A stretch of DNA of 59,727 nucleotides from Nitrososphaerota archaeon (GCA_028867275.1 JAGWGU010000003.1:1-59727); one strand, 5' to 3'. Numbered from the stretch's first letter, positions 44,255-53,418 are shown. The notes: generated by a model from the letters alone, not told the origin. Numbers and translations are program-made.

Positions 44255-45382
44255 TCATGTGACACCAAACTTTTTTCCTGCTTTTTCAAATACATCAAGT
44301 GATTCTGATATGATGTCTTCCGTAAGCCAGTCTGTGACAGATATTCGTATTCTTGCAGAACCTAGGTTCACGGTTGGGTAACGTATTGGCTGGGCAAATA
44401 TGCCATTATTTCTCAGGTATCTGCCAAACTCAAGTGTCTTTTTCTCGTCTCCTATTATGATGGGTATTATCTGGCTTTGAGACTCGATTGTATACCCTAT
44501 TGACTTTAGACCCCTGCTGAACAGTTCTATCTTTTTCCATAATTGGAGTCGTTTCTTTTCTCTGTTTGACAGAAATCGTTTCAGGGCTAACTCTGCCAAA
44601 AAGCCTGGCAATGCTGATGTGTAGATAAACGGGCGCGAAGTATTTATTGCAAGATCAACTATCTCTTTTTTTGCAGCAATGTAACCCCCAAATGCTCCAA
44701 GTGCCTTGCTCAGACTGCTAATGTATACATCAACATTTTTTGCAACCCTGAAATGGTCTGCCGATCCTTTTCCATCACTACCAGCTACAAAATCCCCGTG
44801 TGCATCATCAAGCAAGAGAAATGCATTGTTTTCTTGACACAGTTTTGTTATTTCATCCAGTCTTGCATAGTCGCCGTTCATTGAAAATATTCCTTCTGTT
44901 ATGACAAATTTTCTTTGTGCTTTTTTGCGTAGTTTTTTTTCCAAATCTGAAATATCATTGTGTTTGTACACTGTTTTTTTTGCATGAGATAGCCTACATG
45001 CATCAATTATGCTTGCATGGTTTAGCTCATCACTTAGGATGAGATCATTTTTTTGTGCTAGGATGGAAATTGTACCAAGATTTGCCATGTATCCTGTTGG
45101 AAATACCAATGCGGAACTTTTTGATTTGTGATGTGCAAGACTGCTTTCAAGTTTCTTAAATGATACATCATTTCCTGAAATCAATCTTGAGCTTGACTGG
45201 ATCTGTGAAAAATGATATCTTGAATCAAGACCAAGGTAATCATTTGATGATAAATTGACTAGCTTTTTCCCTTGAATTGTAATGTATGGGCCTGAAATTT
45301 TATTGTACACAAGTCTTCGATATAGATTTGCCTTCTTTATCTGCCTTAATCGTTCACTGATAAAATCAGTTCTAGGCTTCAA
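44255..45382 (-). CDS. bioF: 8-amino-7-oxononanoate synthase
   Basis: The first enzyme of biotin ring formation: pimeloyl-CoA (or pimeloyl-ACP) plus alanine. PLP-dependent, 375 residues. The PLP lysine is K226 in YISSLSKALGAFGG, and the Asp-x-x-His motif is in LLLDDAHGDF (D193, H195). It has the family N-terminus with SSNDYLGL. Ends near ccdA and overlaps bioB by 11 bases. Confidence 0.92.
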   Translation of the reverse strand: MKPRTDFISERLRQIKKANLYRRLVYNKISGPYITIQGKKLVNLSSNDYLGLDSRYHFSQIQSSSRLISGNDVSFKKLESSLAHHKSKSSALVFPTGYMANLGTISILAQKNDLILSDELNHASIIDACRLSHAKKTVYKHNDISDLEKKLRKKAQRKFVITEGIFSMNGDYARLDEITKLCQENNAFLLLDDAHGDFVAGSDGKGSADHFRVAKNVDVYISSLSKALGAFGGYIAAKKEIVDLAINTSRPFIYTSALPGFLAELALKRFLSNREKKRLQLWKKIELFSRGLKSIGYTIESQSQIIPIIIGDEKKTLEFGRYLRNNGIFAQPIRYPTVNLGSARIRISVTDWLTEDIISESLDVFEKAGKKFGVT

Positions 45383-46352
45383 GGCCTATTTTTGATATCA
45401 TCTGAAAGTCATCTGATGGTTTGTTTCCGCCAATTGTTAGGTATCCTCCTGTGATGATTCCGTTTGCACCCCCAAGAAGCACTTTTTCCTGGTCATTTGA
45501 GAGGTAAACTTCTCTTCCTCCTGCAATCTTGAGTATTGTCCTTGGCATCAAAAACCTGAAAACTGCTATTGTTCGTAGTATCTCAGATATTGAGAGTCTA
45601 GTCTGAATCTCAAGAGGCGTTCCTTTTTGTGGTACCAGCATATTGATTGGACATTCTTCGGGGCTGAGTCCTGCAAGATCAAGTCCTAGCTCTAGTCTCT
45701 GCATTCTTGTCTCTCCCATGCCAATTATTCCTCCGCAGCACAATTCTAGGCCTACGCTCTTGACAATGTGGTTTGTTTCCATCCTGTCATCGTATGTGTG
45801 AGTTGTGCATATCTTTTCAAAAAAGCTTCTTGGCGCCTCTAGATTGTGGTTGTAGCGTTTCACTCCAAGATCTTTTAGTTTCATCGCCATGTCCTTGTTG
45901 ATAAAACCAAGTGAACAGTTGACCTCTATTCCGACCTCTTGGTTTATTTTTTCTATGATGTTAGAAATTTGCTCAAAATCTTTCTCTGTTGGACCACGCC
46001 ATGCACAAACAAGGCAAAAGCTCTTCACTCCATCCTCTTTTGCAAGCATTGCATTTTGTACTATTGTCTCTGGCGGTAACAACTTGTATGTATCAATACC
46101 TGTCTTGAAAAATGCAGACTGGGAGCAAAATGAACAGTCTTCTTGGCATTTGCCTTTTTTTGCATTTATCAAAGCTTCCACATCTACCATGTCACCGCAC
46201 AGTTTTCTAGTAATTTCGTTAGCTGCATTAGATAATGCCTGCAGAGAATCATCAGATACATTAATGAGTTTTTCAGATTCTTCTTCTGAAATTCTATGTC
46301 CTGCTAGTACCTTGTCTCTGCACAAAATTATAAAATCAGTCTCACTTGTCAA
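45372..46352 (-). CDS. bioB: biotin synthase
   Basis: The last step: inserts sulfur into dethiobiotin. Radical-SAM enzyme of 326 residues. The SAM-binding cluster is C69-x3-C73-x2-C76 in GKCQEDCSFCSQS. The second-cluster residues are present in the FCLVCAWRG and NCSLG regions, with GIIGMGET and the final GGREVYL motifs. TTG start, about 26 bases after a TTAATTAA box. Overlaps bioF by 11 bases. Confidence 0.93.
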   Translation of the reverse strand: MTSETDFIILCRDKVLAGHRISEEESEKLINVSDDSLQALSNAANEITRKLCGDMVDVEALINAKKGKCQEDCSFCSQSAFFKTGIDTYKLLPPETIVQNAMLAKEDGVKSFCLVCAWRGPTEKDFEQISNIIEKINQEVGIEVNCSLGFINKDMAMKLKDLGVKRYNHNLEAPRSFFEKICTTHTYDDRMETNHIVKSVGLELCCGGIIGMGETRMQRLELGLDLAGLSPEECPINMLVPQKGTPLEIQTRLSISEILRTIAVFRFLMPRTILKIAGGREVYLSNDQEKVLLGGANGIITGGYLTIGGNKPSDDFQMISKIGLEA

Positions 46353-46393
46353 TGTCTACCCTGTTTTAAATCCATTAATTAAGATTATTTTAA

Positions 46394-46425
46394 CCGTAAA
46401 CCGGGTATGGGGAAACGGTTTACAT
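46394..46425. promoter_or_regulatory. BirA-type operator upstream of bioB
   Basis: CCGTAAACC-N14-GGTTTACAT: the half sites GTAAACC (46396-46402) and GGTTTAC (46417-46423) are exact inverted repeats 14 bases apart. This matches the consensus TTGTAAACC-(N14-16)-GGTTTACAA known for biotin repressor BirA in bacteria and archaea. It sits immediately upstream of the TATA-like box of bioB. Confidence 0.72.
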
Positions 46426-46439
46426 TGAATCTGGATAAA

Positions 46440-46595
46440 CTAGATTCTTGTTGGACAAATATGTGGCCTTGATTTCAGGTATCTTTCACCACACTTTTCA
46501 CATGTAGCATACTCTGAGATTGTATTGGAACACCTGTGTATCTCACCAGTTTGTAAGACTTTGTTACATGTTGGACATATTCGAATTTGTGGCAT
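46440..46595 (-). CDS. 51-residue zinc-finger protein between bioB and bioA
   Basis: MPQIRICPTCNKVLQTGEIHRC then TCEKCGERYLKSRPHIC: two CxxC pairs plus two HxxC/HxC ligands, enough for two zinc ions. Both fingers have the CxxC...HxC form. It sits between bioB and bioA on the same strand, and lies upstream of the BirA-like box. Possible DNA- or RNA-binding regulator; no family assigned. Confidence 0.65.
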   Translation of the reverse strand: MPQIRICPTCNKVLQTGEIHRCSNTISEYATCEKCGERYLKSRPHICPTRI

Positions 46596-46657
46596 GATGT
46601 GTAATCTATTATGTCAAAGGTAGTTATAGCATTTCATTCCAAAATTGTGCCATGTTC

Positions 46658-47980
46658 TCACACTTGGGATGAGACATTTTTGATTGTCTTTATGGTCCCG
46701 TCTAGCAAAAAGTCCAATTCTTGTTCTGATATGGCAAGTGGTGGGACGACCATGACTATGTGCCCCAAGGTTCGTTGATAGATCCCATGTTTTTTTGCCT
46801 CGATGAAGACCTTTTGGGGTAATCGTTTTTGAGGAGATATCGGGGTTTTTGCCTTTTTGTTTGATACTAGTTCTATTCCCATCAACATTCCCTTGTGTCT
46901 TACATCTCCAACCAGATCCAAGTTGGATATTTCTTCTATGTGAGACTGGATCTGAGTTTCACGTTTTTTTATCTTTGACATTAAATTGTATTTTTTGTAT
47001 AGTGAGATATTTGTAAGAGCTGTTGCACATGCTAGAGGATTTCCAGTAAATGTATGTCCATGGAAGAAATGTTTCATGTCTTTGTATTCTCCAAGAAAAG
47101 AGTCATAGACTTTTTTGTTTGCAAGTGTTGCAGCAAGCGGGAGATATCCTCCTGATAGCATCTTGCCAAATGATACAATATCTGGCGTGCTTTCCTGGTT
47201 TTGGTATTCCATAATTGACCCTAGTCTTCCAAAACCTGTTGCAATTTCATCAAGTATGAACAAGATGTTATGCTTTTTGCATATTTTGCTAATTTTTTTC
47301 TGGAATCCTTTTGGATATATCACAACGCCTCCAGCTATTTGTGCTCCGCTTTCCATTACAAATGCTGCAATGTCATCATTTTTTGAAAATGTCTGTTCAA
47401 TTTTTTCAAGACAAAACTCTTGATAGCATTCAAACGAGTAACCTTTTGGGATTCTGTATCTGTTGGGTGTTGGAGTTCTTAAAACCGGAAACAATGCAGA
47501 CTTGAATTTTGAAAAGAAGAGTGGCACATATCCTAGAGACATGGCACCTATGGTATCCCCGTGATATCCATTTTCAAGTGAGACAAATTTTGTCCTTTTT
47601 TCACCGATGTTATTCCAGTACTGTAATGCCATTTTTGCAGAGATCTCCATTGCAGTAGAGCCATCATCAGAGTAGAATACTCTGTACATCTCGGGGGCTA
47701 GTTTTACTAGTTTTTCTGCTAGCTCTTCTGCCTTGTCATTTGTCAGATTGAACAACGAGGAATGTTGCAGCTTTTTTGACTGTTTTATAATGGAATCTGT
47801 CAATTCCTTGTTGGAATGGCCCCATACATTACACCACATGCTTGCAACTCCATCCATCATGGCATTACCATGTGAATCATAGAGCCACATCCCTTTTCCT
47901 TTGGAAATTACGTCAAATTTTTTCCAATCATTCATCTGCGTATAGGGATGCCAGACAAAACTGTGCATGGAGTTTTTCAA
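46658..47980 (-). CDS. bioA: adenosylmethionine-8-amino-7-oxononanoate aminotransferase
   Basis: Converts KAPA to DAPA with SAM as amino donor. Class III PLP aminotransferase of 440 residues. It shows the family N-terminus SFVWHPYTQMND, the PLP Lys K273 in SFGKMLSGGYLPLAAT and D244 in FILDEIATGFGR. It transcribes with the zinc-finger gene and bioB-bioF on the minus strand, but the gap of 62 bases to the zinc-finger gene allows a separate promoter. Confidence 0.94.
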   Translation of the reverse strand: MKNSMHSFVWHPYTQMNDWKKFDVISKGKGMWLYDSHGNAMMDGVASMWCNVWGHSNKELTDSIIKQSKKLQHSSLFNLTNDKAEELAEKLVKLAPEMYRVFYSDDGSTAMEISAKMALQYWNNIGEKRTKFVSLENGYHGDTIGAMSLGYVPLFFSKFKSALFPVLRTPTPNRYRIPKGYSFECYQEFCLEKIEQTFSKNDDIAAFVMESGAQIAGGVVIYPKGFQKKISKICKKHNILFILDEIATGFGRLGSIMEYQNQESTPDIVSFGKMLSGGYLPLAATLANKKVYDSFLGEYKDMKHFFHGHTFTGNPLACATALTNISLYKKYNLMSKIKKRETQIQSHIEEISNLDLVGDVRHKGMLMGIELVSNKKAKTPISPQKRLPQKVFIEAKKHGIYQRTLGHIVMVVPPLAISEQELDFLLDGTIKTIKNVSSQV

Positions 47981-48075
47981 CGGGTCGGATTAATAACAAT
48001 AGTCTAATCGTTCTGTTTTGTAAATTGAAATTCAGATTTTTCGTTCTTAGGATATTTCCAGAAAACATACCGTTA

Positions 48076-48113
48076 CCACTAACATGTCTGGAAGACCGTC
48101 ATTTTGTTAGTGG
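48076..48113. repeat. 8-bp inverted repeat CCACTAAC / GTTAGTGG
   Basis: Exact arms at 48076-48083 and 48106-48113 with a 22-base loop, just downstream of the broken RAM gene (minus strand). A hairpin terminator for that gene is likely. Confidence 0.4.
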
Positions 48114-48116
48114 AAT

Positions 48117-48358
48117 CTATAAATTTTTTGCATAGATTATGGTAGTGGTACAGTGAATATTCTTGATTTTACGTATGGTTGCTATTGTGTCTCTTGTATG
48201 TTCTATTGTTGGCGTTTCTATCTTTGCCAAAATGTCATAATTTCATATACTCCCTGTACCTCTTTCACATAGTCAATTGATTTTAGTTCATCAATTATGG
48301 AATCTTCTGAGCCAACTTCGCAGTTCATCATTATGTAAGATGTCTCTTTTTGATCCAT
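48117..48358 (-). pseudogene. frame-shifted Lrp/AsnC RAM-domain gene
   Basis: From ATG 48358 the frame reads MDQKETSYIMMNCEVGSED, then DELKSIDYVKEVQGVYEI, and runs into a stop after MTFWQR. In the other frame the rest of a RAM domain continues as YDILAKIETPTIEHTRDTIA then NIHCTTTIIYAKNL, ending at 48117. A RAM protein would read GVYDILAKI, so an 8-base extra (GAAATTAT, about 48246-48253) has shifted the frame. It may be a pseudogene or a sequencing error. The intact versions in this window are at 12325 and 23140. Confidence 0.75.
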
Positions 48359-48419
48359 TGTATAATATTACATTCGTAAACTAAAAAGAATTACAAAATT
48401 ATGTGGAAAACTTGTGGTG

Positions 48420-50540
48420 TTACAGGGTGCAAGGAATGGTAAACGTAAAAGTTGCACCGTTCCCTTCGGTGTTGTTCTCGGCCCACATGTTTCCTCCGTG
48501 GGCCTCTATAATGTTTTTAGAAATAAATAATCCCAAACCTGTACCTGTCTCTGATTTTATTGAGAACTTGGTGAATAGATGTGGTAATACTGTACTGCTT
48601 ATTCCTGTTCCGGTGTCTTTTACCTTTACCAGGACGGTATCATTCGTCTTTTCAATGGAAATGGCAATTGTTCCTTTATCTGTAAATTTAATTGCATTAT
48701 GAAACAGATTGATCATGACTTGGGTTAATCTTGCCCTGTCTGCAGTGACAAAAATGTCTTCTTTTGCTAGAATTTGTATTTGTACATCTTTTTCCTTGTA
48801 ATTGGATTGTAGATGATATTGAAAATCTTGGAATAGATCATAGATCATTTCACGTAAGTTTATCATCTCTTTGTGAATTTTTAATGTGTTACTTTCTATT
48901 TTTGTGACATCCAAAATATTTTCTGATACTCTTTGAAGCCTTTTCCCGCTTTTGATTATGATGTCAATCAAATGAGTCTGTGATGATATGTCTCCTTTCT
49001 TACACCTGAGTGCTTCTGCTAGGCCTATGATTGGTTGTATGGGAGTTCTTAATTCATGTGCTGCCACATTGATGAATTCTTTCTGCATTTTGTCTTGTAT
49101 TTCCAATTTTTTATTTAGTATTTTCAATTCCTCAAACTGCTCCTTCAAGCGCGCTTCCCGTTCCTCGATCTTCAATCTTGCCTTGTGCATCTCAGTCAAA
49201 TCTGTTAGTGCAAGCGTTCTCCCAATTAAATTTCCGTGTTCGTCAAATAAGCTTGTACCGGTTAGCAAACTTGGAAATGTGACACCATCTTTTCTTTTTA
49301 ACCAAATTTCGATTTGTGGGACATTGTGAGTTTTTTTCCATTCTGACATATTTTGTTTCATATCTTCTATGCTTCTTTCTGCAGTATGATCATAAATTGA
49401 CATTCCAATGGCTTCTTCTTTGGAATAACCTAATGCATTTGCATATGCGTTGTTACAATCGATCAATATCCCTTCTGTTGTAATACTTCGCAACAGACTT
49501 GGAGAGTTTTCGTACAAGTTTCTATATTTTTTTTCAGTTGCAACAAGAAGTTCATGTGATTTTTCAAGTTGTCCATATTGCTGCTGTAATCTAGTTCCTC
49601 GTTCCTCAATCTTCAATCTTGCCTTGTGTATTTCAGTCATATCCAACAATGCCACTGTTCTCCCAATCAATTTTCCATACTCATCAAGCAGACTTGTCCC
49701 TGTTAACAGAGTTGGAAAAATCATTCCATCCTTTCTCTTCATCCATATTTCCATATGTGAAATCTGTTGTGTCTCTTTCCATTTTTCAAGATCATTTTTT
49801 AAATCTTCTATGCTTCTTTCTGCAGTATGATCATAAATTGACATTCCAATGGCTTCTTCTTTGGAATAACCTAATGCATTTGCATATGCGTTGTTACAAT
49901 CGATCAAGATCCCTTCTGTTGTAATACTTCGCAACAGACTTGGAGAGTTTTCGTACAAGTTTCTGTATTTTTTTTCAGCCATTGATAACTGAAAGTTGGA
50001 TTGATGCAACTTTTTGTTTGATTCCTTTATGTTTTCGTGTAGCTCAAGTGTAATCCAAAGACTCTCAAATATGGAAACATATGAGGAAACACTTGCTGTA
50101 CTGTCTGAATATAGTGAAATCCCCATGGCATCATGAGATGTCTCTTTTAAATCATCCTTTAATTCTACTATTAATGAATAAATTTTATCAACAATTAGAA
50201 TTGATATTTTACTTTGAAGAACGGGCTGCATGAATCTGATATTGAATCTGTCACACTCTTTGTTTATTTGACCTGATAATTCTTTTATTGTGTCGTCTTT
50301 TGGAGTAAGAATTCTTATTGATATGTTTTTTTCTTTTGCTATTTTTTTCAACAGATTTATCATACCCATCTTTTCTTGGCGGTGAAATGCGTTGGGTGTA
50401 TAAAACATCACCAAAACCTCCTTCTCTGCTGATTCTATGAGATCAACTCCAACTTTTAGTGCCTTGTGTGGGTCCTCAATGATTTTTATCATGTGTTGAG
50501 ATCTGTCTGTCTGATTAATTCTATGTCTCCTTGATATCAT
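48420..50540 (-). CDS. PAS-PAS sensor histidine kinase with TrmB-like N-terminus
   Basis: A 706-residue soluble histidine kinase. Residues 17-180 resemble the PLD-like effector domain of TrmB regulators (VGVDLIESAEKEVLVMFYTPN). Two PAS domains follow (about 188-306 and 335-453), 147 residues apart, and identical over more than 50 residues (KKYRNLYENSPSLLRSITTE...). Then HisKA with H495 in NVAAHELRTP, N box and the GTGLGLFIS ATP motifs. Its start overlaps the cyclase-receiver gene stop as ATGA, so they are translated together and probably signal together. Confidence 0.9.
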   Translation of the reverse strand: MISRRHRINQTDRSQHMIKIIEDPHKALKVGVDLIESAEKEVLVMFYTPNAFHRQEKMGMINLLKKIAKEKNISIRILTPKDDTIKELSGQINKECDRFNIRFMQPVLQSKISILIVDKIYSLIVELKDDLKETSHDAMGISLYSDSTASVSSYVSIFESLWITLELHENIKESNKKLHQSNFQLSMAEKKYRNLYENSPSLLRSITTEGILIDCNNAYANALGYSKEEAIGMSIYDHTAERSIEDLKNDLEKWKETQQISHMEIWMKRKDGMIFPTLLTGTSLLDEYGKLIGRTVALLDMTEIHKARLKIEERGTRLQQQYGQLEKSHELLVATEKKYRNLYENSPSLLRSITTEGILIDCNNAYANALGYSKEEAIGMSIYDHTAERSIEDMKQNMSEWKKTHNVPQIEIWLKRKDGVTFPSLLTGTSLFDEHGNLIGRTLALTDLTEMHKARLKIEEREARLKEQFEELKILNKKLEIQDKMQKEFINVAAHELRTPIQPIIGLAEALRCKKGDISSQTHLIDIIIKSGKRLQRVSENILDVTKIESNTLKIHKEMINLREMIYDLFQDFQYHLQSNYKEKDVQIQILAKEDIFVTADRARLTQVMINLFHNAIKFTDKGTIAISIEKTNDTVLVKVKDTGTGISSTVLPHLFTKFSIKSETGTGLGLFISKNIIEAHGGNMWAENNTEGNGATFTFTIPCTL

Positions 50541-51652
50541 TTTGCGTCGAGACCGAGTGTTGTTTTTACGGTCTCCACAAAATATTCTTTGCTCACAGGC
50601 TTTCTTAATATGTGACTTTTTCTTACTCCTGGTAACACACTTACAATCTCGTCAATTCCATCAAGTGCTGATACAAAAAGCATCTTGATTGATGGTGATA
50701 ATTCTCGAATTCTATTATACAGTTCCAAACCATTGACAGGTGACATTCGTATGTCTGACACTATCAAGTCATAATGGGAAGGGGTGGCAGTGATAAAATT
50801 GCGAATAGCATCATCTCCGTTTCCAAATGTAGTAACATTATAATTTTCATCACCCAAGATTGTACTGAAGGTGGTACGAGTTTCAAGATCATCATCAACT
50901 AGCATAATGTTAATTTTGGATTTTTGTTTTTGATCCTGATCTAGATCTGGTTTTGAACCGTAGCGTGCCAAACGTTTTGATGTTCGCTTAAATGGGTTTA
51001 CAAGATTTGGCGTTTTCTCTCTCAACGTATAGACTGGATATGGGAATTTATGGCCAGATGAATATGTTCCTAATTCAGTTAACTGGTATTCATTTTTGTC
51101 AATATGTAGATATCGTAATACATGATACAGATCACCTCCAAGTACAGTACCGTTTATGGGTGCAAACTGATTAATTTTAGAACACATGTTCATTGTTGCA
51201 CCAAATAGATCATCATCTTTTGAACTCAACGATTTTGCAACTTCTACCTTTCCATAGTCTGCACTAATTCTGTAGTTGATGGCAGGCAAGCCCTCTTGAT
51301 ACAATTTCGTGTTAATGATTGGCCTTGCATCCATCAAAGCCTGCAAGCAATCAAGAATGTCATCCCATTCTTCTTTATCTGTAGAATCCGAAGATTCAGG
51401 AAAATAGAATATTATCGAGTCTCCCACGTTTTTTACTATCTTGGCACCAAAGCTTCTAGATATTACAGCCATGGAATTGAGAAATATTGAATAGTATTTT
51501 CTTACTTTGGTAGCGCTAAAAATTTTAGATACCTCTTCAGTAGAATGTACAACATCTACAAAACAGACACAGTAATTTCCTGATGATGAAAAATGTATTT
51601 CTTCATATGGGATGTTGTTTGGAAATTCTATGTCATGTTCGTCATGGTTCAT
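50537..51652 (-). CDS. class III nucleotide cyclase fused to a response receiver
   Basis: A 371-residue protein with an unusual order: cyclase domain first (about 24-215), receiver last (about 245-370). Cyclase marks: metal site D33 in FVDVVHST, K74 and GD (77-78) in KIVKNVGDSI, D148 and N155 in DLFGATMNMCSKI; the expected Arg is K159. Receiver: D253/D254, phospho-acceptor D300 in IVSDIRM, S328, K351. It probably makes or senses a cyclic nucleotide under control of the coupled histidine kinase, or the receiver is regulated by it. Substrate unknown. Confidence 0.85.
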   Translation of the reverse strand: MNHDEHDIEFPNNIPYEEIHFSSSGNYCVCFVDVVHSTEEVSKIFSATKVRKYYSIFLNSMAVISRSFGAKIVKNVGDSIIFYFPESSDSTDKEEWDDILDCLQALMDARPIINTKLYQEGLPAINYRISADYGKVEVAKSLSSKDDDLFGATMNMCSKINQFAPINGTVLGGDLYHVLRYLHIDKNEYQLTELGTYSSGHKFPYPVYTLREKTPNLVNPFKRTSKRLARYGSKPDLDQDQKQKSKINIMLVDDDLETRTTFSTILGDENYNVTTFGNGDDAIRNFITATPSHYDLIVSDIRMSPVNGLELYNRIRELSPSIKMLFVSALDGIDEIVSVLPGVRKSHILRKPVSKEYFVETVKTTLGLDAK

Positions 51653-52086
51653 CTATGACATGATCATAATAGTCGTTAATAAAATTTATCGATCTACTTG
51701 AATATTTATGTATAATTTATACAAGTATATGGTCTAACTGTAGAAATTATAAAGAAAGATCGCATATAATTGATATATTTTACATGTGGAAAAACATCAT
51801 TAAATATGCTTGACTCACTTCCAGTTTCAATCTTGTGATTTTGTTCCAGCTCTATCTTCCATGTTTCTCATATGTGATGTCTAGGTAGAACGATGTATGC
51901 TAAAAACTACATTGTTGCTGTTCTCATATGGCTTTTCTACTAACCATATATGATATTCAAAAACGACCGAAGATTCATGAATTGGTTGTCATGATAGCAG
52001 AATTATTCGTTGTAAAATAGACGGTCTAGTCATCTCTTTGTAACGATAACGATCTGATTATTAAATAACATTAGGGAGTATCTCTT
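51653..52086. other. 434-base intergenic region between divergent genes
   Basis: Divergent promoters for the cyclase-receiver gene and bioD. No gene found. It holds a 15-base palindrome TGTATAATTTATACA (51709-51723) near the cyclase promoter and a TATA-like ATTATTAAATAAC about 27 bases before the bioD GTG. No BirA-type box was seen here, so bioD may be regulated separately. Confidence 0.4.
51709..51723. promoter_or_regulatory. 15-bp palindrome near the cyclase-receiver promoter
   Basis: TGTATAA-T-TTATACA, a perfect inverted repeat about 57 bases upstream of the cyclase-receiver start. Candidate operator, AT-rich so chance is possible. Confidence 0.35.
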
Positions 52087-52779
52087 GTGAAATCGTATTT
52101 TATAACTGCAACTGATACTGGTGTTGGCAAGACAACAATCACTGCTGCACTTGCGGTATCTATAAAAAAATCAGGAATTGACGTTGGTATAATGAAGCCT
52201 GTTGCAACAGGAGTATTGCAAAAAACTGGCTTTAGGTCGTCTGATGTTTCCGTTTTGCATCATGCTACCAAAGTAAATGATCCTGAGAATGAGGTAAATC
52301 CAATATTCATGCCTCTGCCTGTTTCTCCATATGATGCAAGTAAGATACTTGATCTAAAGTTTGACAAAAAAATAATCTTTGAACAATTTGCAAAATTAAA
52401 AAATAAACACAAAATGATGCTTGTTGAAGGCATAGGGGGAATATTGACTCCACTGACAAGGGATTATTTTGTTGCTGACTTGATAAAAGATCTAGGTCTT
52501 GAAACAATAGTTGTCACACGATCTACTCTTGGAACTCTGAATCATACCATGATGACAATCAAGACATGTCGTGATTATAAAATTCCAGTAAAAGGGATTC
52601 TTGTAAATAATTATGATGAAAATGGTGGACCTGCAGAAAAAAATGCTCCAACAACAATTCATGAAATAACAGGTGTTCCAATCCTGGGGGTGATACCGTT
52701 TATCCGAGATTATGAGAATCTTGAGGAGATGGTTTCATGTGTTGAAAAAAATGTTGATTTGAAGTCTCTTATATCTTGA
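52087..52779 (+). CDS. bioD: dethiobiotin synthase
   Basis: Closes the ureido ring of dethiobiotin from DAPA, CO2 and ATP. 230 residues. The P-loop is TGVGKTT (residues 11-17), then MKPVATG and a VEGIGGILTP region. GTG start. It is on the plus strand, away from bioF-B-A, separated by the cyclase and kinase genes. It overlaps the convergent gene at 52769 by 11 bases. Confidence 0.9.
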   Translation: MKSYFITATDTGVGKTTITAALAVSIKKSGIDVGIMKPVATGVLQKTGFRSSDVSVLHHATKVNDPENEVNPIFMPLPVSPYDASKILDLKFDKKIIFEQFAKLKNKHKMMLVEGIGGILTPLTRDYFVADLIKDLGLETIVVTRSTLGTLNHTMMTIKTCRDYKIPVKGILVNNYDENGGPAEKNAPTTIHEITGVPILGVIPFIRDYENLEEMVSCVEKNVDLKSLIS

Positions 52780-53359
52780 AAATTTTCAACTTGGATTGTT
52801 TTTTGCCTGATGTAAAACCAATCAAGTCGTTTAGCATGTTTGCAAATGTCATAGACCCCTTGAGAGTATATGTCTTGGTATCAAGTTTCATGTCGTCCTC
52901 AAGAACAACCCATATGTTGTCTGGATTTGGTTGCACTTTCTTCATGCTCTCAATCTGAGATTTTATGACGTTGATATCATTTGTTTTTGGAAAAGAAATT
53001 ACAATGACATCCTGTGGTGATGTCCCAAGTGTTATAGTATCTGGAACGGCAATGTCGATTTCAACTGACTGGAATGTGGTCTTTCTCTTGCTTGGAATCA
53101 TGGCCATTGTAAGCAAATAGTGTGACAATCCCTCTGCAATTGTGACACGAGTATCAGGTTTTATCTCGCCAATTTTTTCTATTTTTGATATGCATTTCTC
53201 AAAAATACTTTTTATGATCTCTGCGCTTTCGCCCTGTACTATATCTGAAAGTATCCTTTGTTCTTCGTATTCTGAAATGACACTGTATAGAATATCACTT
53301 GGTTCCAAGAGATCACTGCTTGGTTTATTGTAAATTAAAGTTGTGATTAAAAATGGCAT
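52769..53359 (-). CDS. conserved hypothetical protein
   Basis: A 196-residue soluble acidic protein with mixed helix/strand pattern: KPSSDLLEPSDILYSVISEYEEQRILSDIVQGE, IEKIGEIKPDTRVTIAEGLSHYLLTMAMIPSK, then DVIVISFPKTNDINVIKSQIESMKK. ATG 53359 chosen; TTG 53362 would add one residue. No domain assigned. Divergent from the PII-cyclase gene, starts 60 bases apart. Confidence 0.6.
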   Translation of the reverse strand: MPFLITTLIYNKPSSDLLEPSDILYSVISEYEEQRILSDIVQGESAEIIKSIFEKCISKIEKIGEIKPDTRVTIAEGLSHYLLTMAMIPSKRKTTFQSVEIDIAVPDTITLGTSPQDVIVISFPKTNDINVIKSQIESMKKVQPNPDNIWVVLEDDMKLDTKTYTLKGSMTFANMLNDLIGFTSGKKQSKLKIFKI

Positions 53360-53418
53360 CAAATGTAAATTAAAAAACTAGTTTAAATTACTATGTGTAA
53401 TAAATAGTCTAGACTAGG

